From positions 487,960-551,959 of the forward strand of contig JAUNLU010000001.1 of the NCBI GenBank assembly GCA_030532125.1: a DNA stretch of 64,000 bases, given 5' to 3'. The stretch is from Trueperella sp. (lineage in GTDB: Bacteria; Actinomycetota; Actinomycetes; Actinomycetales; Actinomycetaceae). Made by a program: the position numbers and the translations under genes. The notes under the pieces were generated by a model. It ran no database searches. It saw nothing but the letters and a program-made list of their open reading frames with translations, and had not been told where the DNA came from. Of the stretch, positions 30,201 to 39,274 are shown one piece after another (within the stretch, counting starts at the first letter, position 1; every line of letters starts with the position of its first letter).

Positions 30201-30418
30201 TCCCAGTCCTCAATAGCAGGTGGGATGTCATAGCTCTTATAGCTCTCCGGATCGTATTCGTCCCACGAATCTTGATCTTCGGTGGCGTCGTCATCCTCAG
30301 GCTCCGAGTTCCGGACAGCTAGCTCGCGCTCTAGCGCTGCGTAGTCAGTCTCCGGGCTGAAGTACTTTAGGTTACGTGCGACTTTTCGCTGTTTGGCTCT
30401 TTGACGGCCGCGCCCCAT
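30197..30418 (-). CDS. DUF3073 family protein
   Basis: 73 residues. It begins GRGRQRAKQRKVARNLKYFS, a basic segment that defines the family, and ends in a very acidic tail rich in Asp, Glu and Tyr. The ATG at 30418 has GAGGGGG before it. The family is small, actinobacterial and uncharacterised; the basic N-terminus suggests nucleic-acid or ribosome contact, which is only inference. The 3' end overlaps the convergent SCP-like gene by four bases. Confidence 0.85.
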   Translation of the reverse strand: MGRGRQRAKQRKVARNLKYFSPETDYAALERELAVRNSEPEDDDATEDQDSWDEYDPESYKSYDIPPAIEDWD

Positions 30419-30704
30419 GGGGTCGACCCCCCTCAACTCGTATCAACCGGCACTTATAGTGCGGTTACATTATCATCTGTAATTTGTTCGTGTCCCTATT
30501 TTAACCAGAATGAATAGGAAACGTCACCTCTTCCCAGCTGCAACCGGTACTAATCACACCTGGGAAAAGTTAGGTTGTGAATCCAGCACTGTCCGCTAAT
30601 ACATCCCCACTATTTGACAGATATCGTAGACTGTAAACCACAAGATCAGTAGCGGTGCCATATTCCTAACTGGGAAGATCGCAGCAAGTCAAAAGGAGGA
30701 TGTC

Positions 30705-30899
30705 TTGAGTAAACCTACGAACGAAAGTGAGCTCATGACGCCAGCTGAAGTGGCTGCCCTGTTCCGGGTAGATCCAAAGACTGTGGCACGTTGGGCTGAT
30801 TCAGGTAAGTTGCCGTCTATCAGGACGCTTGGCGGACACCGCCGATTCCCGCGGCGGGATGTCTACGCCAGCATTGGCATAGACATCCCGGAGAAGTAA
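30705..30899 (+). CDS. bldC: BldC-like MerR-family DNA-binding protein
   Basis: 64 residues, consisting only of a winged helix-turn-helix: MTPAEVAALFRVDPKTVARW, then the wing GGHRRFPRRDV. This matches BldC, which controls timing of development in Streptomyces by head-to-tail binding to direct repeats. The start is TTG with AAAAGGAGG upstream. The 286-base region upstream carries three copies of TGGGAA or its complement around 30531-30670, possible binding sites. Its role in a non-sporulating organism is unknown. Confidence 0.9.
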   Translation: MSKPTNESELMTPAEVAALFRVDPKTVARWADSGKLPSIRTLGGHRRFPRRDVYASIGIDIPEK

Positions 30900-30905
30900 T
30901 TTGTG

Positions 30906-31250
30906 CTAGAAAATCCGGCGCAGTACAAACCTGGTGGCGAGCGCAATCCCAGCTAGTGCCAGAATTGAGGGGACATCGCCGTCCCGAGCTCCGCACCAAA
31001 GTTCCTGCAGTTTGTCCTTAACTACGTCAAACTTTTCCGCAGCAGTGGCTTTGGCATTATTTAGCAGTGCCTCAGGTGCCAGGATGTCAGCTAGTTCATC
31101 TACCGTCGCGGTCATTTCTTCACGCACTCGCTCGATATCCTGCTGAATCTGTGCGGCGCTGCGGTCATCTGGTTGATCGGCGGGGAGTTCGTAGTCAGCA
31201 GCAGTTTTTGCCTGTGCTGCCATGCGCGCCCGAATATTTATTTGGCTCAC
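30906..31250 (-). CDS. DUF3618 family protein
   Basis: 114 residues. The central DUF3618 motif runs AAQIQQDIERVREEMTATVD (residues about 32-51) with DELADIL after it, then a helical stretch and a single C-terminal hydrophobic helix ending in RRIF. This type of protein is usually encoded beside a Holin-X gene in actinobacteria, as here: the genes overlap by four bases (ATGA). A role in the cell envelope or stress is likely but unproven. Confidence 0.85.
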   Translation of the reverse strand: MSQINIRARMAAQAKTAADYELPADQPDDRSAAQIQQDIERVREEMTATVDELADILAPEALLNNAKATAAEKFDVVKDKLQELWCGARDGDVPSILALAGIALATRFVLRRIF

Positions 31251-31687
31251 TTGTCTAGTCCCTTCTTGACGGCGTCGATGTCTTGTTCAATTCCGGACTT
31301 GGGGTCTAATTCATGCTTCCCAGCTGACTTAAACCGGTTCACTCCCAATAGCGCCAGAATTACACAGATCAGAAGCAGTGCGCCGCCCACAATCAAGAAC
31401 GCAGCCCAGGCTGGCAATACGGTGGCAATGCCATAGCCAGCAGCCAGCAATAGGATGCCAAAAGCGTAGAGAGCGAGCACGCCAGCAACTGCGAATAGCG
31501 CAGCGCCCACTGCAGACTTAACTACCTTGGCTTTCAACTGCATAGTGGCGTACTTGATTTCATCACGAATCAGAGCCGAGAACTGGGCAGTAACTTTGGC
31601 GACCAGCTGCCCTACCGAAGCTTTGCTGGTAGTCGTTGCATTCGGAATCTGCTGATCCGGTCCCGCAGGATTAGTGTATGTAGTCAC
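31247..31687 (-). CDS. Actinobacterial Holin-X (phage holin superfamily III) protein
   Basis: 146 residues. Two strong hydrophobic helices (about residues 62-82 and 92-115) follow a polar N-terminus with the typical ALIRDEIKYA segment. Despite the name, members are chromosomal envelope proteins and nothing phage-like is near. The start is GTG with AAGGAGGT upstream. It is first of a two-gene unit with the DUF3618 gene. Confidence 0.86.
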   Translation of the reverse strand: MTTYTNPAGPDQQIPNATTTSKASVGQLVAKVTAQFSALIRDEIKYATMQLKAKVVKSAVGAALFAVAGVLALYAFGILLLAAGYGIATVLPAWAAFLIVGGALLLICVILALLGVNRFKSAGKHELDPKSGIEQDIDAVKKGLDK

Positions 31688-31845
31688 GAACTACCTCCTT
31701 ACCGTGGGCCGTCTTGCGGCTGACGCCCGCTTATAGAATGTACCGTCCTCTATTGTTCCACGTCTGGCACAGTTTTTTGGAATATCCCGTGGATTGTGCA
31801 TTTATGCCTACAGCTTGAGAGCTAGCTGCATCCGCTGCCGCAAAT

Positions 31846-31851
31846 TAGGAT
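31846..31851 (+). promoter_or_regulatory. Leaderless -10 box of tpx (TAGGAT-N6-ATG)
   Basis: TAGGAT is followed by six bases and the ATG at 31858. No ribosome site is present. Confidence 0.7.
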
Positions 31852-31857
31852 TCAACT

Positions 31858-32355
31858 ATGGCAAAGATTACTTTTGATGGCTCTCCGGTAAACACTTTTG
31901 GCGAGCTACCGGCGGTAGGCACAGCTGCCCCGGACTTCACCCTCACTGGCTCCGATCTGTCGGATGTCAAACTCTCGGATTACGCTGGAAAACAGGTGGT
32001 TCTCAACATTTTCCCGTCGTTGGATACCGATGTGTGCGCCATGTCCGTGCGCAAGTTCAACCAGCTCGCTGCGAGCTTTAATAATACGGTGGTCATCGGC
32101 GTCTCCATGGATCTGCCATTTGCTAGCGGGCGATTCTGCGCAATGGAAGGCATTGAGAATGTAGTAACTGGCTCAGCATTCCGCTCCACCTTTAGCGAAG
32201 ATTACGGTGTGCTGATGCTGGATGGCCCATTAGCTGGGTTGCTCTCCCGCTCGGTGGTAGTTATCGACCCGGATGGCAAAGTCGTCTACACCGAACAGGT
32301 GCCGGAAATTACCTCCGAACCTGATTACGACGCCGCAGTTGCTGCATTGCAGTAA
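31858..32355 (+). CDS. tpx: Thiol peroxidase (atypical 2-Cys peroxiredoxin)
   Basis: 165 residues. The peroxidatic Cys is in TDVCAMSVR (about residue 60) and the resolving Cys in RFCAMEG (about 94), the standard Tpx spacing. The N-terminal ITFDGSPV and TLTGSDLSDV segments are typical. It reduces hydrogen peroxide and alkyl hydroperoxides with thioredoxin. The gene is transcribed alone, with a leaderless-type start and a strong terminator shared with murJ. Confidence 0.95.
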   Translation: MAKITFDGSPVNTFGELPAVGTAAPDFTLTGSDLSDVKLSDYAGKQVVLNIFPSLDTDVCAMSVRKFNQLAASFNNTVVIGVSMDLPFASGRFCAMEGIENVVTGSAFRSTFSEDYGVLMLDGPLAGLLSRSVVVIDPDGKVVYTEQVPEITSEPDYDAAVAALQ

Positions 32356-32391
32356 AACTGTATTAGTTAGATAACTGCATAATTTTGATTT

Positions 32392-32430
32392 TGCCGCGCT
32401 GGCGTAGCTTCGCCAGCGCGGCAGTGTTTT
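32392..32430. terminator. Bidirectional terminator between tpx and murJ
   Basis: A 13-bp perfect stem (32392-32404 with 32411-32423), 6-base loop, followed by TTTTATT on the plus strand. It lies between convergent genes. Confidence 0.85.
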
Positions 32431-32443
32431 ATTGGTGGCGTCG

Positions 32444-34210
32444 TCACTTGCGCCGCAGTTTCCGCCCCAACCGCTGTAAATAGTGAAACAGCAGTTCGGC
32501 TTCGGGGATACGCAGTAGCCGCAGTAACAATAAGTAGATAACGACCATTGCCGTACCCACCCCAAATAAGCAATAGAGTGCCATCGCAATGCTGTGAGCA
32601 GGGCGTTCCCAGCCAATTAGATACATGAGGCCGGCGCCGGCGGCACCTGTCACTAGGGCAACTGCTCCCAGGCGGAGATGGGAAATTAGCAGCTGCACGC
32701 CGCCTAGGGAGCCAATTTTTCGGCGCAGTATGAAGTAAGACAGCCCCAGGAGAACTAAATTGGCGATCACCATCACCACTGCCACCATCGGTAGCACCTG
32801 GCGGGGAGGTAGTAGACCGGTTACCCAGTAGCCGCCAACCAGTATCACGGTAACGGGAATCCAGATGAAGAACAGAGTGCGGGTGTCTTCTAGGGCGTAG
32901 TAGATCTTATTAAATACTGTGATTGCGCCTAGCGGGATAATGCCCAATGACATTATTGCCAGTACCCGCCCCAGGGTGAACACTTCGGTTGGGGTCACAG
33001 ACGGCACGATAATGCGCGAAACGGGTATCGCCAATACTAAAATCCCTGCCACTGCCAGGTAATTGATCGCAGAAATAGTGTTGATCGCGCGGGAAGTTTC
33101 CTGCTTTGCCGCTGCCATGTGGTCATCGTTGATTGCGATTGTCATGCGAGTGTACACCGCAGTGGCAATCGAAACAGTAATCAGCGAAGTGGGCAACATG
33201 TAGATGGCGTGTGCTGCCGAGTAAACCGAGTTGCCGGCTACCTCTGCCAGATTTTCACCCGCATCTAGGGCACGCTGAGTGGCGCCGGCTGCGACATTGG
33301 AAAGCACAATTGACGGCAGTAGATTGAGCGTGGTGGTGGCGATTACCCAAAGCGATACCCGCCCAGTGCGCCCCAACCCTGAGCCGCGCCATTTGAAATC
33401 TGGCCGGTAGCGAATCCCGGCAATCCGCATCGGGATAATTAGCACTAGCGCCTGTGCGGCAATGCCCAAAGTGGAAACGCCGCCGAGTACTGCGGCGCGG
33501 GCGCCGAGCCATTCAGCCGCGGGGGTGGGGTCAGTTACGGACTCTGAGCCGAATAACACCAGCATGAGCACTAGTCCAGCAATCGCGATTACGTTATTCA
33601 GGGCCGGCGCCCAGGTGTAGGGGCCGAATTTTTGCCGAGCATTGAGTACTTGACCGAGCACGTCGTACATGCCATAAAAGAAAACTTGCGGCATACACCA
33701 GTAGGTGAAAATAACGGTCAGCTGGTACCACTGCGGATCGAGCGTAGCAGCAAATATTTTAGTCACCAGCGGAGCTGCCAAAGTAAGCAGAGCAGTGGTG
33801 CTCAGCAATACCACGCCCGCAAGCGTGATTAATTTATTGATGAAGGCTTCCCCGTTGTCGGCAGAATTTTTCGAGGCTTTCACGATTGCTGGCACAAATA
33901 CTGCAGCGCTCAGCCCACCCATAATCAATAGCCAGAACAGGTTCGGCATTTTATTGGCTACGTCAAAGGCGTTGGCAGCTGGCGTAGTCAGGCCCACTGC
34001 GGCGCCCAACAAAATCGGAGAACGCACCATGCCTAAAATTCGGGACGTAAAAGTGCCGAGGAACATCACCAGTGAGGAACGAGCCGCCGACGGCGCTGCG
34101 GGGGCAGACTCGCTCGCAGCTGGCTCAGCGTGTGGCACTGAGGCAGCGGCAGCCGGCGTCTTCCCTGGCTGAAATTGGCGGTGACGCGGACGATAGTTCC
34201 CAGAAGTCAT
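32444..34210 (-). CDS. murJ: Lipid II flippase MurJ
   Basis: 588 residues. A polar Ala/Pro-rich N-terminal tail of about 45 residues precedes about 14 hydrophobic helices. The first carries SRILGMVR and AANAFDVANKMPN, typical of MurJ/MVF. It moves lipid II across the membrane for peptidoglycan synthesis. There is no C-terminal pseudokinase domain as in mycobacterial MviN. The start at 34210 is set by TACGAT exactly six bases upstream; an in-frame extension to 34279 would put that box inside the gene. Confidence 0.92.
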   Translation of the reverse strand: MTSGNYRPRHRQFQPGKTPAAAASVPHAEPAASESAPAAPSAARSSLVMFLGTFTSRILGMVRSPILLGAAVGLTTPAANAFDVANKMPNLFWLLIMGGLSAAVFVPAIVKASKNSADNGEAFINKLITLAGVVLLSTTALLTLAAPLVTKIFAATLDPQWYQLTVIFTYWCMPQVFFYGMYDVLGQVLNARQKFGPYTWAPALNNVIAIAGLVLMLVLFGSESVTDPTPAAEWLGARAAVLGGVSTLGIAAQALVLIIPMRIAGIRYRPDFKWRGSGLGRTGRVSLWVIATTTLNLLPSIVLSNVAAGATQRALDAGENLAEVAGNSVYSAAHAIYMLPTSLITVSIATAVYTRMTIAINDDHMAAAKQETSRAINTISAINYLAVAGILVLAIPVSRIIVPSVTPTEVFTLGRVLAIMSLGIIPLGAITVFNKIYYALEDTRTLFFIWIPVTVILVGGYWVTGLLPPRQVLPMVAVVMVIANLVLLGLSYFILRRKIGSLGGVQLLISHLRLGAVALVTGAAGAGLMYLIGWERPAHSIAMALYCLFGVGTAMVVIYLLLLRLLRIPEAELLFHYLQRLGRKLRRK

Positions 34211-34216
34211 GGGAAT

Positions 34217-34222
34217 ATCGTA
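34217..34222 (-). promoter_or_regulatory. Leaderless -10 box of murJ (TACGAT-N6-ATG)
   Basis: On the minus strand TACGAT is followed by six bases and the ATG at 34210. No ribosome site is present. Confidence 0.65.
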
Positions 34223-34314
34223 GCTGAGGCGGGGAAAAGGAATGCGCGGGATGCGATGAGTGTGGTGCCAGCTACGCATAGTGGATTTTCCAGCTATTTT
34301 TTAGGTTGAACCAG

Positions 34315-34320
34315 TATCAT
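34315..34320 (+). promoter_or_regulatory. TATCAT -10 box of GH1 gene
   Basis: TATCAT is followed by seven bases and the ATG at 34328. A competing ATG at 34319 overlaps the box and is therefore unlikely. Confidence 0.55.
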
Positions 34321-34327
34321 GTTTCGC

Positions 34328-35674
34328 ATGGGTGAGACTCGTAATAGAAAACTAAATGGTCTGCTGATCGGTACCGCATCAGCAGCTACCCAAATTGAGG
34401 GTGGCGACACTAATAACAACTGGTATGAGTGGGCGCAAGGCCCCAATATTGCCGATGGATCATCGCCAGTGCGGGCGAATGACCACTGGAATCTTTGGCG
34501 CGAGGATAACGAGATCATGGGTGAACTCGGGTTCCCGATTGCGCGCCTGGGCTTGGAATGGTCTCGGATTGAACCAGAGGCCGGGCGCTTTGACTCTGCG
34601 GCAATCGACCGGTATCGCGAAGAACTGACCGATCTTAAGGATCGGGGGATCAAACCGCTGGTTACGATCCATCACTTCTCCAATCCGCTGTGGCTGGAAC
34701 GGCGCGGTCAATGGACCAACCCGGATACGATTGAGAGCTACCTGCGGTATGCCGAATACGTAGTACGCGAACTGAGTGACCTCGTCTCCGAGTGGGTGAC
34801 GATCAACGAACCAAATGTCTACGCTACGCAGGCGCACCTGTTCCGGGAAGGACCTCCGGGGAATGTCAGCATGCGGGATACGCTGAAGGTTATTCGGCAT
34901 ATGGCAATTGCGCACGTGCGTGCCTACGAATTGATCCACTCGATCAATCCGGACGCGACTGTGACTATCGCACACCACCTGCGGAGTTTTGCGCCGCGTA
35001 ATCCGAAGAATCCGTGGCATCGGTTCCTGACCGCGGTTGACGCCTACGCTTTCCAGAATCAGCTGACCGATGCGTTCGGCCGGGGCAAGTTTGGCCCGCT
35101 GCTCGGGCGTTCGCCAGTGCCGGTGGGGAAGTACGTCGACGTCATCGGGCTTAACTACTACTCGCGGACTGCAGTAAATGGTCTCAGTGACGGCGTATTC
35201 CCGGGCGTGCCCGTAACTGATCTGGGCTGGGAGGTTTACCCGCAAGGCCTGATCGAGAGTGCAGCCGATCTGCACAACCGGCTTGGAGTTCCAGTGTGGA
35301 TTACCGAAAACGGCTGTGCGGATAACGGCGACGCCGAACATCTGGAGAGCTTCCGCCCGCGCTTCCTGGCGGATCATTTGGCGGCAATTCTCGATTCTTC
35401 GGTGCCGATTGAGCGCTACTACCACTGGTGCTTCGTGGACAACTGGGAATGGTCTGACGGCGAGGTGCCGCGGTTCGGGATCGTGTACAACGACTACGAA
35501 AACCAGAAGCGCATCATTAAGCCTTCGGCACGGATGCTGAGTGAAATCGTGAAGAGCGGCGAACTGAGCAGTGACATTGTTAACCGCTACACCGCTGGGC
35601 AGAGCTACCGCACTCCAGAGACGGTCAACCGGGCGGGTACTAAGCACACCAGCGACCCCCAGGCAACTAAATAA
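34328..35674 (+). CDS. Family GH1 glycosidase (beta-glucosidase-like)
   Basis: 448 residues, the usual GH1 length. The acid/base Glu161 is in TINEPN and the nucleophile Glu327 in ITENG. The N-terminus has the IGTASAATQIEGG signature (with AATQ where many have AAYQ). It cleaves beta-linked glucosides, galactosides or 6-phospho forms in the cytoplasm; no signal peptide is seen and the substrate class is not certain. No transporter or regulator is adjacent. A strong hairpin ends the unit. Confidence 0.92.
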   Translation: MGETRNRKLNGLLIGTASAATQIEGGDTNNNWYEWAQGPNIADGSSPVRANDHWNLWREDNEIMGELGFPIARLGLEWSRIEPEAGRFDSAAIDRYREELTDLKDRGIKPLVTIHHFSNPLWLERRGQWTNPDTIESYLRYAEYVVRELSDLVSEWVTINEPNVYATQAHLFREGPPGNVSMRDTLKVIRHMAIAHVRAYELIHSINPDATVTIAHHLRSFAPRNPKNPWHRFLTAVDAYAFQNQLTDAFGRGKFGPLLGRSPVPVGKYVDVIGLNYYSRTAVNGLSDGVFPGVPVTDLGWEVYPQGLIESAADLHNRLGVPVWITENGCADNGDAEHLESFRPRFLADHLAAILDSSVPIERYYHWCFVDNWEWSDGEVPRFGIVYNDYENQKRIIKPSARMLSEIVKSGELSSDIVNRYTAGQSYRTPETVNRAGTKHTSDPQATK

Positions 35675-35701
35675 GTAACTAATCTCCACCGGAGATAGCA
35701 A

Positions 35702-35737
35702 AAGGCTCCAGAGCACTTTTCAGTGTTCTGGAGCCTT
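35702..35737 (+). terminator. Terminator after GH1 gene
   Basis: A 16-bp stem (35702-35717 with 35722-35737) with a single G-T pair and a TTTC loop, followed by GCTTATTGT. Confidence 0.82.
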
Positions 35738-35857
35738 GCTTATTGTCAGAAACAATTTATGTTCCGCAAGAAGTGGGGCGTTGAAAATTATCTGAAGTTA
35801 CCTTAGCTGTTTGTTCTTAGCCAGCTACTTTCTAGCATTATCAGGTAAAGCCTTATC

Positions 35858-35933
35858 TGGTGGCTCCGACCGGCGTCGATCCGGTGACCTTTCGATTTTC
35901 AGTCGAACGCTCTACCAACTGAGCTACAGAGCC
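35858..35933 (-). tRNA. tRNA-Phe (GAA)
   Basis: The minus strand folds as a full cloverleaf with 7-bp acceptor stem GGCTCTG/CGGAGCC, anticodon loop CTGAAAA (GAA) and T-loop sequence. The terminal CCA is encoded. It is the last of three tRNAs on this strand. Confidence 0.95.
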
Positions 35934-35941
35934 GAAAGAAA

Positions 35942-35960
35942 ACACCCGGAAACCGGGTGT
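35942..35960 (-). terminator. Hairpin between tRNA-Asp and tRNA-Phe
   Basis: An 8-bp perfect stem (35942-35949 with 35953-35960), 3-base loop, followed on the minus strand by TTCTTTC. It may end the Glu-Asp tRNA transcript or be a processing site before tRNA-Phe. Confidence 0.55.
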
Positions 35961-35968
35961 ATCTTACG

Positions 35969-36042
35969 CGACCCTGACGGGACTTGAACCCGCGACCTCC
36001 GCCGTGACAGGGCGGCGCGCTAACCAACTGCGCTACAGGGCC
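35969..36042 (-). tRNA. tRNA-Asp (GTC)
   Basis: Cloverleaf on the minus strand with acceptor stem GGCCCTG/CAGGGTC and anticodon loop CTGTCAC (GTC). CCA is not encoded. Its position-34 guanine would be the queuosine site acted on by GluQRS (7773). Confidence 0.95.
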
Positions 36043-36099
36043 TTGGACGTTTACTTTACAGTAACCGACCGGTTAGTCTCAACGTAGTCCGTGAGACAG

Positions 36100-36172
36100 T
36101 ACCCCCAACGGGATTTGAACCCGTGTTACCGCCGTGAAAGGGCGGCGTCCTAGGCCGCTAGACGATGGGGGC
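36100..36172 (-). tRNA. tRNA-Glu (TTC)
   Basis: Cloverleaf on the minus strand with acceptor GCCCCCA paired to TGGGGGT and anticodon loop CTTTCAC (TTC). CCA is not encoded. It is first in the Glu-Asp-Phe cluster. Confidence 0.95.
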
Positions 36173-36328
36173 TTAGGAAAACCCATTCAACCTGGTTTGA
36201 TTGAACTCGTTTAGCATAGGAAATTATGCCATAGATGTTCAATTTCTTTGCTTGTGCCTTTAGTCACCTCAAATTTCGCTCTCAGGCGCAGGATCCAACT
36301 CTGGGCGCTCCCATATTGTTGCGTGCTC

Positions 36329-36334
36329 TACGCT
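36329..36334 (+). promoter_or_regulatory. Leaderless -10 box of mscS-like gene (TACGCT-N6-ATG)
   Basis: TACGCT is followed by six bases and the ATG at 36341. It excludes an in-frame extension starting near 36248. Confidence 0.6.
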
Positions 36335-36340
36335 AGATAC

Positions 36341-37879
36341 ATGATCGTGCAGATTTTACGGGAAAATGGCGCACCTGCTGATGCCGGCGAAGCGGTGGAG
36401 GCTACTTTCGATGCGCTGCAGTTGGGCCTCGGGGCACTGGTGGGTGCCGGAATTGGTCTAGTGCTGGGGCTAGCGATTTTAGGGGTAATGCGCGTTTTTG
36501 CCCGGCGGCGTCCCGCTTGGAACTCGTTCAATGCCCCGGTAGCAAAGCCATTAGAAATACTGATGATGGCGATTGGAGCTTGGATTGGTTTCACTACCCA
36601 ATCTGTTGCCGTCCATTCTGAGGCGGCACCTGCCTGGCTGCCAAAGCTCGATCACTTATTCCTGATCTTGGTTATTGTGCTGGCCACTTGGCTGATTGCC
36701 GCTATGGTCAATGGTCTGGTGCAGTTCCTCTACGCTCGGATCGAAAATGAGACGGAACCGCGGCGTACTGCCCGGATAAAGACGCAGATGCAAATTTTGC
36801 ACCGGGTGGCCATCGCTACGGTCTGGGTGCTAGGAGTGGCAGCAGTGTTGCTCACTTTCCCCGGTGCCCGCGCTGCTGGTACTTCACTATTTGCCTCTGC
36901 TGGCATCATTTCGGTGGTTGCTGGCCTAGCTGCCCAAACCACGCTGGGGAATGTATTTGCTGGCTTGCAGCTGGCGTTCTCCGACTCACTTCGCGTGGGA
37001 GATATTGTGCAGTACGACGGCGAATACACCACAGTAGAAGAGATAACGCTGACCTACGTGGTGCTAGCCGTTTGGGATGGGCGGCGCATCATAGTGCCGT
37101 CAGTGAAGATGACTACTGAGTCGTTTGAGAACTGGACGCGGCGGGCCCCGGAGATGTTGGGTGGAGTGGAATGGCTGGTTGATTGGGGATTCCCCATTGA
37201 CGCTGCGCGTAAGCAACTTGACTACCTGCTCCGGGAAACTGACTTGTGGGATGGTCGTACCGGTGTGCTGCAAGTAGTAGATTCAGTAGAACATGACGGC
37301 TTATTAAAGATCCGGGCGTTAATTTCTGCTGCAGATTCTCCGACGCTGACCGACCTGGCTTACTATGTGCGGGAATCGATGGTGAAGTGGATTCAGGAAG
37401 AGGCGCCGCAGGCGGTGCCACATCAGCGGCTGTACCGCCACGCTGAACTGGACTTTACCGCAGCTAGTGAACGCAGCAGTGAACTAGTGGAACAGCGGCT
37501 GGCACAAGAGCCCCCAACTTTCACTCCGCAGCACAAAGTACCGCGGAAAACTGAAAAGCACACTGCGGCCACAGAGATTATAACTAGCCGAGATATTGGC
37601 CGGGATTCGATCCCTATTTCCCGCGTTCCACTCGCGGAGCTGGCTGCAAATATCCCGGACTCGGCGTTCGAGAGTGAGATACCAGGGGCGCCCACTGGCG
37701 AACGTACCGCGGGGCATGAATCGGCGATATTTTCTGGGTCTGCGCAGGCAGAGGAGCTGGCTAAACAGTACTCTGGCCCGGGAGAAGAAGTCTATGAAGA
37801 GCGAAATAGGAAACTCACTGAAACTGAAGAGGCACTAGTTGCCAACTCCACCGAAAATAAGGAAGCGAAAAATGATTAA
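36341..37879 (+). CDS. MscS-family mechanosensitive channel
   Basis: 512 residues. Several N-terminal helices lead to the pore helix with the conserved Gly/Ala pattern ([17 protein letters not shown], near residue 187) and [23 protein letters not shown], the beta domain of MscS. A long polar C-terminal tail of about 130 residues follows, poorly conserved and probably disordered. It opens under membrane tension to release solutes. The leaderless start at 36341 gives MIVQILREN as the N-terminus. It overlaps msrB by eight bases. Confidence 0.9.
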   Translation: MIVQILRENGAPADAGEAVEATFDALQLGLGALVGAGIGLVLGLAILGVMRVFARRRPAWNSFNAPVAKPLEILMMAIGAWIGFTTQSVAVHSEAAPAWLPKLDHLFLILVIVLATWLIAAMVNGLVQFLYARIENETEPRRTARIKTQMQILHRVAIATVWVLGVAAVLLTFPGARAAGTSLFASAGIISVVAGLAAQTTLGNVFAGLQLAFSDSLRVGDIVQYDGEYTTVEEITLTYVVLAVWDGRRIIVPSVKMTTESFENWTRRAPEMLGGVEWLVDWGFPIDAARKQLDYLLRETDLWDGRTGVLQVVDSVEHDGLLKIRALISAADSPTLTDLAYYVRESMVKWIQEEAPQAVPHQRLYRHAELDFTAASERSSELVEQRLAQEPPTFTPQHKVPRKTEKHTAATEIITSRDIGRDSIPISRVPLAELAANIPDSAFESEIPGAPTGERTAGHESAIFSGSAQAEELAKQYSGPGEEVYEERNRKLTETEEALVANSTENKEAKND

Positions 37880-38264
37880 GCGCACCGACGCCGAATGGCG
37901 CAACTTCCTCACCCCGATGCAGTATCACGTATTACGTGAGGCGGGTACTGAGCGGCCAGGTACCGGAGAACTGCTCTATGAAGACCGGCCGGGAACCTAC
38001 TTATGCGCCGGCTGCGGCAATAAGCTGTTTACGGCAGAAACCAAATTTGAGTCGCACTGCGGTTGGCCGTCGTTCTACGACCCAGATGAAGAAAACGCCG
38101 TCAAATATATATCGGATACTTCGCACGGGATGGTGCGCACCGAAGTGCGGTGTGCGGAATGTGATTCGCATTTGGGGCATGTATTTCCGGATGCGCCGCA
38201 AACTCCAACCGGGCAGCGCTACTGCATGAATTCAGCAGCGCTCACCTTTGAACCGCAAAGTTAA
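37872..38264 (+). CDS. msrB: Peptide methionine sulfoxide reductase MsrB
   Basis: 130 residues. The zinc pairs are CAGC (near residue 44) and CAEC (near residue 92), SHCGWPSF supplies the fold signature, and the catalytic Cys lies in RYCMNSAAL near the end. It reduces the R form of methionine sulfoxide. Its ATG overlaps the end of the channel gene, and its stop overlaps the next start (TAATG), so the three genes form a coupled unit. Confidence 0.96.
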   Translation: MIKRTDAEWRNFLTPMQYHVLREAGTERPGTGELLYEDRPGTYLCAGCGNKLFTAETKFESHCGWPSFYDPDEENAVKYISDTSHGMVRTEVRCAECDSHLGHVFPDAPQTPTGQRYCMNSAALTFEPQS

Positions 38265-38992
38265 TGATCCGACTCCGCATCGGCACCTTTAATATTCAAC
38301 ACAGCAAACCGCGCAGTGCGGGCATTACCGCTCGCTCTGCTGTGGCGACGCTGGGTGCAGAATTGGCTGCGTTGGACTTGGATTATCTCGCGATGCAGGA
38401 GGTAGACGCCGGGCGGGAACGCTCAGGAAATTTGGATCAGCCCCGGCTGATTGCGGATGCCTTGCAGATGAGTGGCAGATTTTGCCCGACGCTGCCGGGA
38501 TACGGCTTAGCAAGTTTTACCCGCCACCCGAGCGAATCTTGGTGCGGCTCGCCTTTGCCAAATCAGAAGCAGTGGCGGAATGTTGATATGTGGCTGCAAG
38601 CGCCAGAGCCGCGCGGCTGGATCGGCACCCGGCTATTTTTGGCCGACGCTGCTGAGTTATTACTTGCCAATACACACCTAGCTGTGGAACCGGAGCGGGC
38701 CCAGCTGCAGCTTGCCAGCTTGACTGCAGAGTTGGCACAAATGGCAGGCCCTAATCGACCAGTAATTTTGCTAGGTGATCTCAATCTGCTGCCAGCCGCA
38801 GTGGCAGAGGTTGCCCCGCAGTGGGTAGCACTGGCTACGGGAGATACCACTCCCATGCCCCATCCGAGACGGCAAATAGACCATATTCTGGGGTGGAATT
38901 TACCGGCAGATAGCACCGGAAATTTTGGGGCAAATGTACAAGAACTCTCGGTTTCCGACCATGCGGGATTAATTGCTGAGATCAGGCTTTAA
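38264..38992 (+). CDS. Endonuclease/exonuclease/phosphatase-family protein
   Basis: 242 residues. It has GTFNIQH at the N-terminus, MQEVDAG (metal-binding Glu), NTHLA, LLGDLNLLP (catalytic Asp and Asn) and SDHAGL with the final catalytic His. These are all the EEP-fold markers, so it is probably an active metal-dependent phosphodiesterase, but whether on DNA, sphingomyelin or another phosphoester is not evident. It has no signal peptide. Last gene of the mscS-msrB unit. Confidence 0.83.
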   Translation: MIRLRIGTFNIQHSKPRSAGITARSAVATLGAELAALDLDYLAMQEVDAGRERSGNLDQPRLIADALQMSGRFCPTLPGYGLASFTRHPSESWCGSPLPNQKQWRNVDMWLQAPEPRGWIGTRLFLADAAELLLANTHLAVEPERAQLQLASLTAELAQMAGPNRPVILLGDLNLLPAAVAEVAPQWVALATGDTTPMPHPRRQIDHILGWNLPADSTGNFGANVQELSVSDHAGLIAEIRL

Positions 38993-39047
38993 GTTATGGT
39001 GTGCCTGGTAACTACTAAGGCATATCAAAAGCAAAACATACAAAAAG

Positions 39048-39120
39048 TAGGCCCCGCGGGACTCGAACCCGCAACCTACGGATTAAAAGTCCGGAGCTCT
39101 ACCACTTGAGCTAGAGGCCC
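39048..39120 (-). tRNA. tRNA-Lys (TTT)
   Basis: Cloverleaf on the minus strand with acceptor stem GGGCCTC/GGGGCCT, anticodon loop CTTTTAA (TTT), and GGTTCGAGTC T-loop. CCA is not encoded. The flanks contain no other gene. Confidence 0.95.
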
Positions 39121-39274
39121 GCGCAGTTGCGCAGTTCCTTGCACAGCTCTCAATTGGAAAGATCTGCAAAGAACACTCCACGATTGTACTAGGCAAATTG
39201 CATAAGTTAAAACGCGTTAAATGTATCGTCTCTCACCACTTTGCGAGACAATTGATAAAAGCGAAGGAGATGTC

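Noticed and set aside
31247-31687. A prophage holin
   Set aside because: The Holin-X family is chromosomal in actinobacteria and is paired with DUF3618 here; no phage genes are nearby.
34460-35716. A 418-codon open frame antisense to the GH1 gene
   Set aside because: It overlaps a complete GH1 enzyme with both catalytic Glu residues; no ribosome site or domain supports the antisense frame.
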